This document shows positions 17,573 to 25,818 of a DNA stretch of 64,000 nt, piece by piece. The notes below the pieces were generated by a model. The model was not told where the DNA came from and searched no databases. It worked only from the letters and a program-made list of their open reading frames with translations. Numbering within the stretch: the stretch's first letter is position 1; the number at the start of each line of letters is the position of its first letter. The DNA lies in contig OZ253453.1 of NCBI GenBank assembly GCA_965261455.1, positions 1,922,001 to 1,986,000 of the forward strand, written 5' to 3'. A program made the position numbers and the translations under genes. The stretch comes from DAOUKH01 sp965261455. GTDB lineage: Bacteria > Chloroflexota > Dehalococcoidia > SHYB01.

Positions 17573-19828
17573 ATGGGTAGGTCGAGTGTGAAGAAGGCGG
17601 CTGCGGTTGCGCTGGGGATGGCGGCCTTCGCGCTCGTGCTTTCGTCATGCGGCGGCGAAGACGCCGTCGCGGTGCAGGCGCAGACGTTTCGCGTGGAGCG
17701 AGGGGATCTCGCGCTCGTCGTCACCGCGCCGGGAAGCGTCGTCTTCGCGGGCCGGACTCCTCTCTCGTTCGACATCGAAGGTGTCGTGAGCCGCGTCTTC
17801 GTCTCCGAAGGCGACCGCGTCGAGGCCGGGCAGACTATTGCCGAGCTCGGGCCCGAGGCCCTAACTCAAGCCGTACTCGACGGCGAACGACGCGTCGCAG
17901 AGATCCAAGCGCGCGTGGACGACCTGGTCCGCGGGGAGCCCTCGGCCCTAGCGGCAGCCCATGCCGAGGTCGTTGCGGCGGAGCAGGGACTGTTCGAAGC
18001 CGAACAGTCCCTCGCTGTGAGCTTCCTCGACATCCTGCAAGACCAGCAGTACAAAACCACCAAGGCCGCTCTCGCGATCAAGGAAGCCGAGGCCGCGATT
18101 GAGCGTGCCAAGCAACCCGCCACCGACCTCGAGGTCGCCCAGCAGCGCCAGAAAGTGGCCGAGGCGGCAATCGCGGCGCAGCGCGCCGAAGAGGCGTTGG
18201 CGAAAGCCGACGTGCCGTTTACGACCCAGACACTGCGGCAGCAGGAGCTCGCTGTGGCCATAGCCCGCGCCGCTGTCGAGCGTGCGCAAGACGACCTCGA
18301 TCGCTCCCGCAACCCATTCTCGGAACAGGACGATGCGGCGGCCCAAGCCGTCGTCGCCGACGCCCAGAACTCCCTTTCCGCGGCGCAGACCAACTTCGAC
18401 GTCACCGAACGCGTCCAGGGCCGCCTCGTCGACGACGCCCAACACCGCGTCGACGACGCCCAACAGGACTACCGCGCCGCCATCATTGAGGTCCTTGATA
18501 TCAGCATCCTCCAAGAGGACGACCTCTATCTCGATCCGCGTGCCCTCTGGGAGAAATACGGGGCCGACCCCGTCCACACCACTCCCGCCTGGAACGCCCT
18601 CGTCTCCGCGCGGGCCGACCGCGACCTCGTCGGCGCGACCGAAAACCTGGAGTTGGCCAAGGCGCGCCGCGAAGTCTCCCACGCCGAACAGGCCCTCGCC
18701 GAGGCGAAGAGCCGCCTCGCCGCCCTCACCGTCGGCCCGGACCCCTATGACGTCGCGGTGAAGGAAGCGGCACTCGAAGCTGCGGCCAGCGAGCTTGTCG
18801 AGGAGGAACGGCTCTTGGCCGAAATCCTCGAAGGCGGCGACCCGCTCGAAATCGACCGGGCGACGGCGGCTCTCGAACTGGCGCGCGCCAAGCTGGAGCA
18901 CGAGCGCGCCACGCTCGACGGGATGGCCCAACCCCCTCCCCAAGCCGCAATCGACCTCCTCACCGCCGAGCTCGACCTCGCAAAGCTGAACCACGGCATC
19001 GAGCAGCGCGCCTTGGAGGTGATCGAGGACGGCGGGGAGGCGCGCCGCACCGACCTCCTGAACGCCGCCCTGAACTCAGTCTCGCTCCGGCTGGCTGCGG
19101 CACGGGCCGGCTTGGAGCAGATCGAAGAAGGCGACCCTCTCCTAACCCAACTCGCCGTCGAGCGCGTCGAGGCCCAAGCCTCCATGCGAGCCGCCAGCGA
19201 CAAGCTCGACCATACGACTCTTAGGGCCTCCGCCGGCGGCGTCGTCATCCAGCTCAATGTCGCGGAAGGCGATACGGTCCTGGAAACCACGGTCGCTGCC
19301 GTGCTGGGCGATCCCGAGTCCCTCGCCGTCTCGGCGCTGGTAGATGAGGTCGACGTGCTCCGAGTCCAGGCAGGGCAAGACGTTCGCATCTCGCCCGACT
19401 CCGCTCCGCTCCTCTCCATTCCCGCAACGGTGCGCCAAGTGTCGCCGATCGCGGTCCGGACCGGCGACGGCGTCCGCTACCGCGTCACCATAGACTTCGA
19501 CAGCAGGAGCGGCACCGCAGGCGCCGGAGTGCTTCGAGAAGGCTTCTCGACCCGCGTCGAGATCGTCGTTAGCCAGCAGAGCGGCGTGCTCTCCGTCCCC
19601 GTCGAAGCTGTGTCCCTGACCGAGGCGGGCCGCGTCGTGCAAGTGGTCCGCGCCGACGAAACGACGGAGCCCCGGCTCGTTCAGCTTGGCTCGGCAGATG
19701 GGATCCGGGTCGTGGTAACCTCCGGCGTGCAGGAAGGGGAGACTGTCCTCGTCCCCAGCGCCCCGCGGCCCGGCATACGGGAATTCAGATTGCCCGGGCA
19801 GGACTCGGGAACCTTCGAGGGCAGCTAG
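17573..19828 (+). CDS. Long lipoprotein periplasmic adaptor (HlyD/MacA family), first copy
   Basis: This 751-residue protein begins with a lipoprotein signal (ALVLSSCGG, Cys about 26). A biotinyl/lipoyl-like hybrid half follows (GVVSRVFVSEGDRVEAGQTIAEL), then an unusually long Ala/Glu-rich coiled-coil region (about 100-520). The second lipoyl half is near VVIQLNVAEGDTVLET, and beta-barrel and membrane-proximal domains complete it (VRISPDSAPLLSIPATVRQVSPIA onward). Such adaptors couple an inner-membrane ABC pump to the envelope exterior. Typical MacA is about 370-400 residues, so the coiled coil is roughly doubled. It leads a four-gene unit with a second adaptor, ATPase and permease. Confidence 0.85.
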   Translation: MGRSSVKKAAAVALGMAAFALVLSSCGGEDAVAVQAQTFRVERGDLALVVTAPGSVVFAGRTPLSFDIEGVVSRVFVSEGDRVEAGQTIAELGPEALTQAVLDGERRVAEIQARVDDLVRGEPSALAAAHAEVVAAEQGLFEAEQSLAVSFLDILQDQQYKTTKAALAIKEAEAAIERAKQPATDLEVAQQRQKVAEAAIAAQRAEEALAKADVPFTTQTLRQQELAVAIARAAVERAQDDLDRSRNPFSEQDDAAAQAVVADAQNSLSAAQTNFDVTERVQGRLVDDAQHRVDDAQQDYRAAIIEVLDISILQEDDLYLDPRALWEKYGADPVHTTPAWNALVSARADRDLVGATENLELAKARREVSHAEQALAEAKSRLAALTVGPDPYDVAVKEAALEAAASELVEEERLLAEILEGGDPLEIDRATAALELARAKLEHERATLDGMAQPPPQAAIDLLTAELDLAKLNHGIEQRALEVIEDGGEARRTDLLNAALNSVSLRLAAARAGLEQIEEGDPLLTQLAVERVEAQASMRAASDKLDHTTLRASAGGVVIQLNVAEGDTVLETTVAAVLGDPESLAVSALVDEVDVLRVQAGQDVRISPDSAPLLSIPATVRQVSPIAVRTGDGVRYRVTIDFDSRSGTAGAGVLREGFSTRVEIVVSQQSGVLSVPVEAVSLTEAGRVVQVVRADETTEPRLVQLGSADGIRVVVTSGVQEGETVLVPSAPRPGIREFRLPGQDSGTFEGS

Positions 19829-19873
19829 CCGGCGGCGGCCCCAGCCCGAAAGCGGCGACCGTACGGCACTGCT

Positions 19874-22030
19874 ATGCAAGTGAGATCGACGTATCCGCAC
19901 GTTCGCTGGCTGAGCGCGGCCTTGGTCTGCGCCGTGGCGGTCGCGGCGTGCAGCGGAACGACCATTGTTTCCGACCAGGGCAGTGGCGACAGCGGCAGCC
20001 GGACCTTCGCTCCCATCGTGCGAGGGAGCGTCATCGAGACCGTCGCGGCTGCCGGAACGCTGCGCTACGCCCGCGAGGCCGAGCTCGCGTTCGGTGAGGC
20101 GGGCACGGTCCAGAGTGTCGCCGCCGAGGTCGGCCAGAAGGTGCGCGAGGGCGAGGCGCTCGCCGCACTGAATCCGGACGCCCTGCGAGGCGACCTTTTG
20201 GAGGCCGAAGATGCACTCGCGGCGGCGATAAGACGGGTCGACGCGGTGCGGACCGTGGACACGGCGCTTCTTCTTTCGGAGGCGCGGGAAGCCGTGGCGC
20301 AAGCCCGCGTGGATTTCAACGACGCTGAGGCCGCCCTGGCGCGGATGCGGGCTCCATTCAACCGCATCACTCGAATAGAGGCGGAGGAGCGCCTCGCTTC
20401 CACCCAGGCTGCGCTGACCGAGGCACTCGCCGAACTCGCAGTCGTCGAAGACCCCTCCCTGAGCGACGAGGCGGCGAAGGCCCGGGCCGAGGTCGAAGCG
20501 GCCCGCGTAGACGTCGAAGCGGGCCAGGCGGCCGTCGACGCAGCCCGCGCTGCCGTCGCGGCGGGGGAGGGACCGCTGGCGGTCATCGAGGCCCCCAACC
20601 CGGCGCGGAGCTTTCCTGACCTGGAGGACCCGATCGCAAGTGCGGAGCAGGAGTACCGCGCCGTGGTCCGGCGTGTCTATGGTTTGACGCTCGAAACGGG
20701 GTCGCCGCTGCCTCCGCCGCCTGAGCTGCGCGCTGGCGGGCTTCCTCCAACGACAACGCTGCTGGGAAGCGCCGCACTTCCCCAGGACGTTACCTCCTTC
20801 CTTCACAGCCGGAACATCCAATGGCCTCCCGGCGGCGCGGACGAAACGGCGGGGAGCGCCGCAGCTATGGCCTTAGCAGAGGTCGAGGCGGCCTGGCGCA
20901 GCGTTACGTCGGCCCGGGCGGCGCTGAGCACGGCACGGATCGAGGCCGGCCAGACGGCGGCGGAAGAGGCCATCGCGGCGCAACGCACGGCAGAGGAGGC
21001 GGCGCAACGAGCGATGGAACGAGCGGCGGCAAATGCCGCGGAGGCGGCGGATGCGCTGGCAGAGGCCCAGACCGCCTTGGCGAGCAAGGAGACGGAGCTC
21101 GCCAGGGTCACCACGCCGCGTCCCGGCGAGGACCTGGTCTTAGCCGCCGCCCGCGCGGCCTTGGCCGAAGCGCGCGTCGGGGAGGCCCTGCAAGCACTAT
21201 GGGCCCTCGACCGCAGCCCTGATCCCGATCAAATCGCCCTCGCCGAGGCGAAAGTTACGACGGCCTCGGCCACCTTGGAAGCAGCCCTAAGAGAACGCGA
21301 CCGCGTCGCGACCAAGGGGGTCGAAGAACAGACGTCCGAAGCCGAGGCTGGCGTAGACAGAGCAGAAGTCCGCCTCGGCATCGCCAAGCTGCGCCTGGAG
21401 CGCGCCGTCTTGACCGCACCATTCGACGGCGTCATCGCCGAGGTGCGGACCGGGCCTAGCGCAGCGGTGGACACGCGGTCGCCGGTAATCGTGCTTGTCG
21501 ACCCAACGAGGCTCAACGTCGAGGCGTCCGTGGGACAGACGGGGGTCGTCAAGATTGCGGAGGGGCAGCGTGCGCTGGTGAGTCTGGAATCGACGCTCGA
21601 AGTCGTCAACGGCGTAGTGGAATCTATCGCGCTTCTTCCCGTGGAGCGCGGCGGCGAGACAACGTACGACGTGGCGGTCAGCCTCGACGAAGCGATCGGG
21701 GGGCCCGCCTCGTCCATTTCAGGGCTCTCGGTACAAGTCCACGTCGTCGTCGGAGAAGTGCGCGATGCGCTGCTGGCCCCGAGGAGCGCAATCTACCAAG
21801 AAGGCGGCAGAACACACGTCCGGACGCTCGACGCCGCCGGCGCACTGCGCGACCGGCCCGTGGCCCTGGGGAAAGGCAACGCCCTGTGGGTCCAGGTAAT
21901 CAGAGGCGCGGCGGAGGGGGACCGCGTCCTGCTCGCCGAGTCGGTTGCCGGCAACCCGACCCTCGTCCGGGCGTTCGCCCCCTCAACCATTCGCGGTGCG
22001 AATTTGACCCAAGCCGATGGCGCACCCTAG
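19874..22030 (+). CDS. Long lipoprotein periplasmic adaptor (HlyD/MacA family), second copy
   Basis: The 718-residue paralogue of the preceding gene has a lipoprotein signal (CAVAVAACSGTT, lipobox VAAC) and the hybrid motif GTVQSVAAEVGQKVREGEALAAL. A very long Ala-rich coiled coil (about 95-500) follows, broken by a Pro-rich patch (about 275-305). The second hybrid half reads LTAPFDGVIAEVRTGPSAAVD, followed by barrel domains. The two adaptors are diverged, not recent duplicates, so they may form a hetero-oligomeric channel or serve different substrates. The stop overlaps the next ATG by 14 nt, implying translational coupling. Confidence 0.85.
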   Translation: MQVRSTYPHVRWLSAALVCAVAVAACSGTTIVSDQGSGDSGSRTFAPIVRGSVIETVAAAGTLRYAREAELAFGEAGTVQSVAAEVGQKVREGEALAALNPDALRGDLLEAEDALAAAIRRVDAVRTVDTALLLSEAREAVAQARVDFNDAEAALARMRAPFNRITRIEAEERLASTQAALTEALAELAVVEDPSLSDEAAKARAEVEAARVDVEAGQAAVDAARAAVAAGEGPLAVIEAPNPARSFPDLEDPIASAEQEYRAVVRRVYGLTLETGSPLPPPPELRAGGLPPTTTLLGSAALPQDVTSFLHSRNIQWPPGGADETAGSAAAMALAEVEAAWRSVTSARAALSTARIEAGQTAAEEAIAAQRTAEEAAQRAMERAAANAAEAADALAEAQTALASKETELARVTTPRPGEDLVLAAARAALAEARVGEALQALWALDRSPDPDQIALAEAKVTTASATLEAALRERDRVATKGVEEQTSEAEAGVDRAEVRLGIAKLRLERAVLTAPFDGVIAEVRTGPSAAVDTRSPVIVLVDPTRLNVEASVGQTGVVKIAEGQRALVSLESTLEVVNGVVESIALLPVERGGETTYDVAVSLDEAIGGPASSISGLSVQVHVVVGEVRDALLAPRSAIYQEGGRTHVRTLDAAGALRDRPVALGKGNALWVQVIRGAAEGDRVLLAESVAGNPTLVRAFAPSTIRGANLTQADGAP

Positions 22031-22733
22031 CAGTCCCACGCCCCACCTGCGCCTGCGCAATATCGAGCGCACCTACGCGACGGGCGAACTCAGGGTCGAG
22101 GCGCTGCGAGGCGTGAACCTCGACGTGCCCTACGGCGAGATGCTGGCCCTCGTGGGGCCGTCGGGGTCTGGAAAGACGACGCTGCTGAACATCATGGGCT
22201 GCCTCGACCAGCCTACGATGGGCTTCTATCAGCTCCGCGGGATACACGTTGGCGGGCTGAGCGGCGACCGCGTCACAGAGTTGCGGCGGCATGAGATCGG
22301 ATTCGTCTTCCAGACCTTCAATCTGCTGCCCAGGCTCACCTCGTTGGAGAACGTGACGCTTCCCCTGCGGTATACGCCGGTCCGGCGACCCGAGGCCCGC
22401 GCCATGCAGGCGCTCGAACGGGTCGGCCTGCCGCACCGCGCAGCACACCGGCCGCCGTCCCTGACCGGCGAGGAGCAGCAGCGAGTGGGCATTGCGAGGG
22501 CGCTGGTCAACGGCCCGCGGCTGCTGCTCGTCGACGAGCCGGCGGGAAGCCTCGACTCGGAGGCAGGACGCGGCGTGCTCGCCCTACTCCAAGACCTGAA
22601 CCAGCGCGACGGTGTCACCATCGTGGTCGCGACGCGCGATCGAGAGGTGCGCGACTTCGCGAGCCGCCTCGTCGGGGTCCGCGACGGCAGGATCGTGCGC
22701 GACGAGCGGCGGAGTGGCGGGGACGAAGCGTGA
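22017..22733 (+). CDS. MacB/LolD-type ABC transporter ATPase with altered signature and H-loop
   Basis: The 238-residue nucleotide-binding protein has Walker A GPSGSGKTTLLN (about 44), a Q-loop (GFVFQTFNLLPRLT) and Walker B LLLVDEPAGSLD (about 168). Two positions are unusual. The ABC signature, normally LSGGQQQR, is LTGEEQQR. The H-loop His (VTHD in MacB/LolD) is Arg in VVATRDREV. Both matter for hydrolysis in characterised family members, so activity may be altered, or a sequencing error should be excluded. It overlaps the adaptor upstream (14 nt) and the permease downstream (4 nt, GTGA). Confidence 0.88.
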   Translation: MAHPSSPTPHLRLRNIERTYATGELRVEALRGVNLDVPYGEMLALVGPSGSGKTTLLNIMGCLDQPTMGFYQLRGIHVGGLSGDRVTELRRHEIGFVFQTFNLLPRLTSLENVTLPLRYTPVRRPEARAMQALERVGLPHRAAHRPPSLTGEEQQRVGIARALVNGPRLLLVDEPAGSLDSEAGRGVLALLQDLNQRDGVTIVVATRDREVRDFASRLVGVRDGRIVRDERRSGGDEA

Positions 22734-23929
22734 GCCCATTCAGGATCATTCGCGAAGCGGTGCGGGCCCTCTGGTCGAACGCCCCGCTATCCATCGTCAC
22801 GGTGCTGGGAATCGCCATCGGCGCGGGGGCGATGACCGCCGTGTTGGCGGTCGAAGCCGGGGCCGACGCGGCGGCGCGGGAGCAGGTAGCCGAGATCGGA
22901 AAGAATCTGATCCTCGCGCGGCCTGCGGGTGACGCGCCCGCAGCGCTCACGCTTGAGGACGCCTGGATGCTGACCTCCGGCGCCGCGCCCGCCGTGGCCC
23001 GCGCCGCGCCGGAGACGAGCGTGTTCGCGCAGGCGCGCACCCAAGGGAGGCGCGCCGGCGTCACGGTGATTGGGGCGACCGCTGCCCTAGAGCCGGTACG
23101 CAACTTCAACGTCGCTGAAGGCCGTTTCCTCAATGGCGAAGACGTCGCGACCGAGGCGCAAGTCGCCGTGCTCGGCACCCAAGTGAGCTTCGAGCTCTTC
23201 GGCGGAGTCTCGCCGGTGGAGCAGACCATCTTCCTGAACGAGCGCCCGTTCCTCGTCGTGGGATTGCTCGACGAAGTGGGCGATGGCCTCGGCGTGCAGG
23301 ACGACGTCGTCGTTGCGCCGATTACGACGGTCTATGCGCGGCTGACAGACTCCCCCAACGACCGGAGCGTGGCACTCATCAGCATCCAGGCCGTATCCAG
23401 CGACAGGCTGGACGAGGCCGAGGAGCAGGTGCGGAGCACGCTGCGCCGCAACCACGGTCTCACTGGCGCGGACGACTTCACGCTCACGAGTGAGCAGGAC
23501 ATCATCGGCGCCGAGACCGAGATCAGCGGCCTCGTCACGATCTTTCTGGCCAGCATTGCGGGAATCGCACTGTTCGCGGGGGGCGTTGGCGTGATGAACG
23601 TCATGCACGCCGCCGTGCGGGAGCGGCGCCGCGAAATAGGGCTGCGCCGCGTCGTAGGCGCGAAACCGCGCGACATTCTCTACCAATTCCTTGCCGAAGC
23701 GCTGCTACTCGGCGTCGCGGGAGGGGCGCTGGGGATCGGCTTCGGAACTGCCGCCGCCGAGCTCCTCGAAATTCTGCGCGTGGGCGGCGAGGACATCCAG
23801 GCGCTAGTCTCGGCGCGCACCATATCGGCGCCGCTGCTCACCGCCGTAGCTGTGGGCCTTCTCTCTGGCATCTACCCCGCCGCTCGCGCCTCCCGCCTAG
23901 ACCCCATCGACGCCCTCCGCCGCGACTAG
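22730..23929 (+). CDS. MacB-like ABC permease (FtsX-type)
   Basis: The 399-residue protein has an N-terminal helix (APLSIVTVLGIAIGAGAMTAVLAVEAG in pieces, about 17-43), a large periplasmic MacB_PCD domain (about 50-270) and three C-terminal helices of the FtsX domain (from about 273). The motif EIGLRRVVGAKPRDILYQFL precedes helix 3, and the tail reads GIYPAARASRLDPIDALR, both standard for MacB/FtsX mechanotransmission permeases. GTG start overlaps the ATPase stop. It completes a tripartite-like exporter with no outer-membrane TolC-type gene, consistent with a monoderm or atypical envelope. Confidence 0.9.
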   Translation: MSPFRIIREAVRALWSNAPLSIVTVLGIAIGAGAMTAVLAVEAGADAAAREQVAEIGKNLILARPAGDAPAALTLEDAWMLTSGAAPAVARAAPETSVFAQARTQGRRAGVTVIGATAALEPVRNFNVAEGRFLNGEDVATEAQVAVLGTQVSFELFGGVSPVEQTIFLNERPFLVVGLLDEVGDGLGVQDDVVVAPITTVYARLTDSPNDRSVALISIQAVSSDRLDEAEEQVRSTLRRNHGLTGADDFTLTSEQDIIGAETEISGLVTIFLASIAGIALFAGGVGVMNVMHAAVRERRREIGLRRVVGAKPRDILYQFLAEALLLGVAGGALGIGFGTAAAELLEILRVGGEDIQALVSARTISAPLLTAVAVGLLSGIYPAARASRLDPIDALRRD

Positions 23930-24113
23930 CCACGGAAGCCCGCCCTCCTAGCAGGGCGCGGCACTGGGGAGGGCTGGCCTAGGACGCAGCTCCTGAAGAG
24001 TGGCGGCGTCGAACGGGTTGTCCCCCGCGCGCAGAGCCGCGACCCACGATTCCCGGCGGCGGCCCCTGCCCTCCGCTAGGAGGTCCGTCTAGTAGGAAGG
24101 CGGGGAGGCAGGG

Positions 24114-24605
24114 TTAGGTGACTTCGTTCAGCTTTCCCGTCGCGCAGTCGTAGACGAACCCACGCACGTCGCCCTTATTGGGAATGAAGGGGCTTGCCTG
24201 GATTCGCGCCATCGACTGCCGCACGTCCTCGTCAAGATCGCCGAACGCCTCCAGCGCGAAGGCCGGCCGTAGGCCCGTGTCGGCCAGGATCCCGTCCTTC
24301 ACGTCGTCGTCGCGGAAGGTCAGCATTCCGCAGTCCGTGTGGTGGATGAGGATGATCGAGGTCGTTCCCAGCAGCCGTTGCGAGATCGTCAGTGAGCGGA
24401 TCGCATCGTCGGTCACCACGCCGCCGGCGTTCCGGATGACGTGGGCATCGCCTTCACTGATCCCCAGCAAGCTGTGCGTGTCGAGGCGGGCGTCCATGCA
24501 TGCCACGACCGCGAGGCCGAGCCCCGGAGGCAGGGGCAAGTCGCCCTTGTCGAACTTCTCCGCATAGCGAGCGTTATTAGCGAGCAGGTCATCGGTAACG
24601 GTCAT
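24114..24605 (-). CDS. Beta-class carbonic anhydrase
   Basis: The 163-residue zinc enzyme interconverts CO2 and bicarbonate. The Cys-Asp-Arg site is CMDARLD (about 36), and the His/Cys ligand pair is in HHTDCGMLTF (about 88-97), giving the C...H..C ligand set. GGVVTDDAIRSL and the length match the short clade of bacterial beta-carbonic anhydrases (Rv1284-like). The ATG at 24605 has GGAGG 7 nt upstream and is preferred over the TTG one codon earlier. It is a single gene converging on the exporter operon across 184 bp in which nothing convincing is seen. Confidence 0.93.
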   Translation of the reverse strand: MTVTDDLLANNARYAEKFDKGDLPLPPGLGLAVVACMDARLDTHSLLGISEGDAHVIRNAGGVVTDDAIRSLTISQRLLGTTSIILIHHTDCGMLTFRDDDVKDGILADTGLRPAFALEAFGDLDEDVRQSMARIQASPFIPNKGDVRGFVYDCATGKLNEVT

Positions 24606-24675
24606 CAAAATCCTCCGTTCGCCGTTCGTCTGGGTTCGTCCTTCATCACGTATCCAGCCCTTGATCCGTTCAGCG

Positions 24676-24751
24676 TGGTGGACCTGGGGGGAGTCGAACC
24701 CCCGACCTTCTCAATGCCATTGAGACGCGCTCCCAACTGCGCCACAGGCCC
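24676..24751 (-). tRNA. tRNA-Ala(GGC)
   Basis: The reverse complement is a full cloverleaf with acceptor GGGCCTG/CAGGTCC, including the G3:U70 pair that marks alanine tRNA. D stem is GCGC/GCGC; anticodon stem TCTCA/TGAGA with loop ATGGCAT gives anticodon GGC. The T arm is GGGGG-TTCGACT-CCCCC. Discriminator A and CCA are encoded (24676-24679). Confidence 0.96.
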
Positions 24752-24849
24752 AGGAATCGCCATTGTACCACCGCGTGCTCCAGGGGACGGCGCGGTGGCG
24801 CGGGCGAGGCTACACTGGACGGAGTGTTCGACTCGGCGGGAGGCGCGAC

Positions 24850-25170
24850 ATGCAGGCAGGCGACGTAGTGGCGATGTTCCTCGAAGAGACGCGGTTCGCT
24901 TCGCGGGGTGAGTGGGAGCAGGCGTGTGCCGGGGTCTGGGACGCCGCCCTCGCCGAGCTGCGGACGAATCCCGGCTTCAAGGGGCTCGCCGCGTTTTGGG
25001 CCGACGACGACACCGCGCGCGGCGGCGTTATGGGCCTGTGGGACTCGCTGGAGCACCGGCTCGGCTACGAGGCCAAGTCGGCGGGCAGGGTGCGCGCCCT
25101 CTTCGACCCCTTCTTCAAGCAGGGTCCGCGCCGTCCCCGGCTCCATGTCACCAACGCCACGTTCGACTAG
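24850..25170 (+). CDS. Small uncharacterised protein (possible dimeric alpha/beta-barrel/ABM-like)
   Basis: The 106-residue soluble protein has no signal or membrane segment: MQAGDVVAMFLEETRF, a predicted helix (GEWEQACAGVWDAALAEL), then WADDDTARGGVMGLWDSLEH and a C-terminal helix. The pattern (strand, helix, GLWDSLEHRLGYE-type strand/turn) vaguely recalls antibiotic-biosynthesis-monooxygenase-like barrels, but this is weak and no function is assigned. GGGAGG lies about 6 nt before ATG 24850; an in-frame ATG at 24763 abuts the tRNA promoter region and is less likely. It is followed by the UGSC selenoprotein gene 92 nt downstream. Confidence 0.65.
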   Translation: MQAGDVVAMFLEETRFASRGEWEQACAGVWDAALAELRTNPGFKGLAAFWADDDTARGGVMGLWDSLEHRLGYEAKSAGRVRALFDPFFKQGPRRPRLHVTNATFD

Positions 25171-25262
25171 CCCGCCGCCTTGACGCCGGAACCGCCCGGC
25201 CTATACTCCGATGCAGTACGCCCTCTTCAGTGGGGGGACTCCGCACCGGCGCCGGAGGGCCC

Positions 25263-25799
25263 ATGGCCGCCAAGAGACTGCGCATTCTTGATCCCGTCGC
25301 CCGCCCCCCTGCCGCCGGCGGCGAGGCCGCGCCGCGTATCCCCGCCGTCGCCGGGGCTGTCGTTGGCCTGCTGAGCAACGGCTGGCGCAGCTTCGATGCC
25401 ATGACGAAGAGCTACGCCGAGCTGGCGGTGGAGAAGTACGAGGCCCGCGAGGCCGTCGTCCGCCCCAACCCCTCCGCCTCCAGCGGCACGCCCCAGGACA
25501 CCATGGAGGAGCTCGCGCGGCGGTGCGATGCCGTCGTCGTCGGCATCGGCCACTGAGGCTCCTGCACGACGTGGAGTGTCCACGACGCGATCACCCTCGA
25601 CGACAACGGCGTTCCCGCCGTGGTGGTCGTCAGCGAGCGCTTCGAGAACCTGGCTGCGTCGCTGGCAAGGTCGCGGGGCAAGCCGGACTTCCCCATGGTG
25701 GTGCTGCCAAGCGACATCGAGGAGATGACGGACGAGCGCCTCAGCGAGCTGAGCGAGCGCACCTTCCCCGAAATCGCAGCGAAGCTGGCCGACGGCTAG
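25263..25799 (+). CDS. UGSC-family selenoprotein (UGA = Sec98)
   Basis: ATG 25263 (MAAKRLRILDPVARPPA) runs to TGA at 25554-25556. The same frame continues GSCTTWSVHDAITLDDNG, VPAVVVVSERFENLAASLA and on to TAG 25797-25799, 178 residues in all. The junction reads VVGIGH-U-GSCTTWSVHD. This is the defining U-G-S-C motif of the UGSC (seleno)protein family, whose biochemical role is unknown; Cys homologues carry C-G-S-C. The second half after the UGA keeps coding-like composition and the family pattern (PAVVVVSE.F, SDIEEMTDERLSEL). A hairpin follows the UGA at SECIS distance. It lies 19 nt before its family-typical neighbour. SelD in the same window supports Sec decoding. Confidence 0.9.
25571..25583 (+). 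promoter_or_regulatory. Candidate SECIS hairpin in the UGSC gene
   Basis: GTGGA-GTG-TCCAC, a perfect 5-bp stem with GTG loop, begins 14 nt after the in-frame TGA, in the place and size range expected of a bacterial SECIS apical stem-loop. Confidence 0.55.
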
Positions 25800-25818
25800 C
25801 CGTGGCCGGGGGCCGCTC

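Noticed and set aside
23948..24090. A minus-strand stretch reading like RESWVAALRAGDNPFDAATL, possible protein remnant.
   Set aside because: It is about 46 codons with no start codon after an upstream stop and no recognised family; too weak to annotate.
24912..25556. A longer upstream extension of the UGSC frame starting at 24912.
   Set aside because: It overlaps the better-supported small gene at 24850-25170, and its extra sequence lacks family similarity. ATG 25263 gives the typical N terminus.
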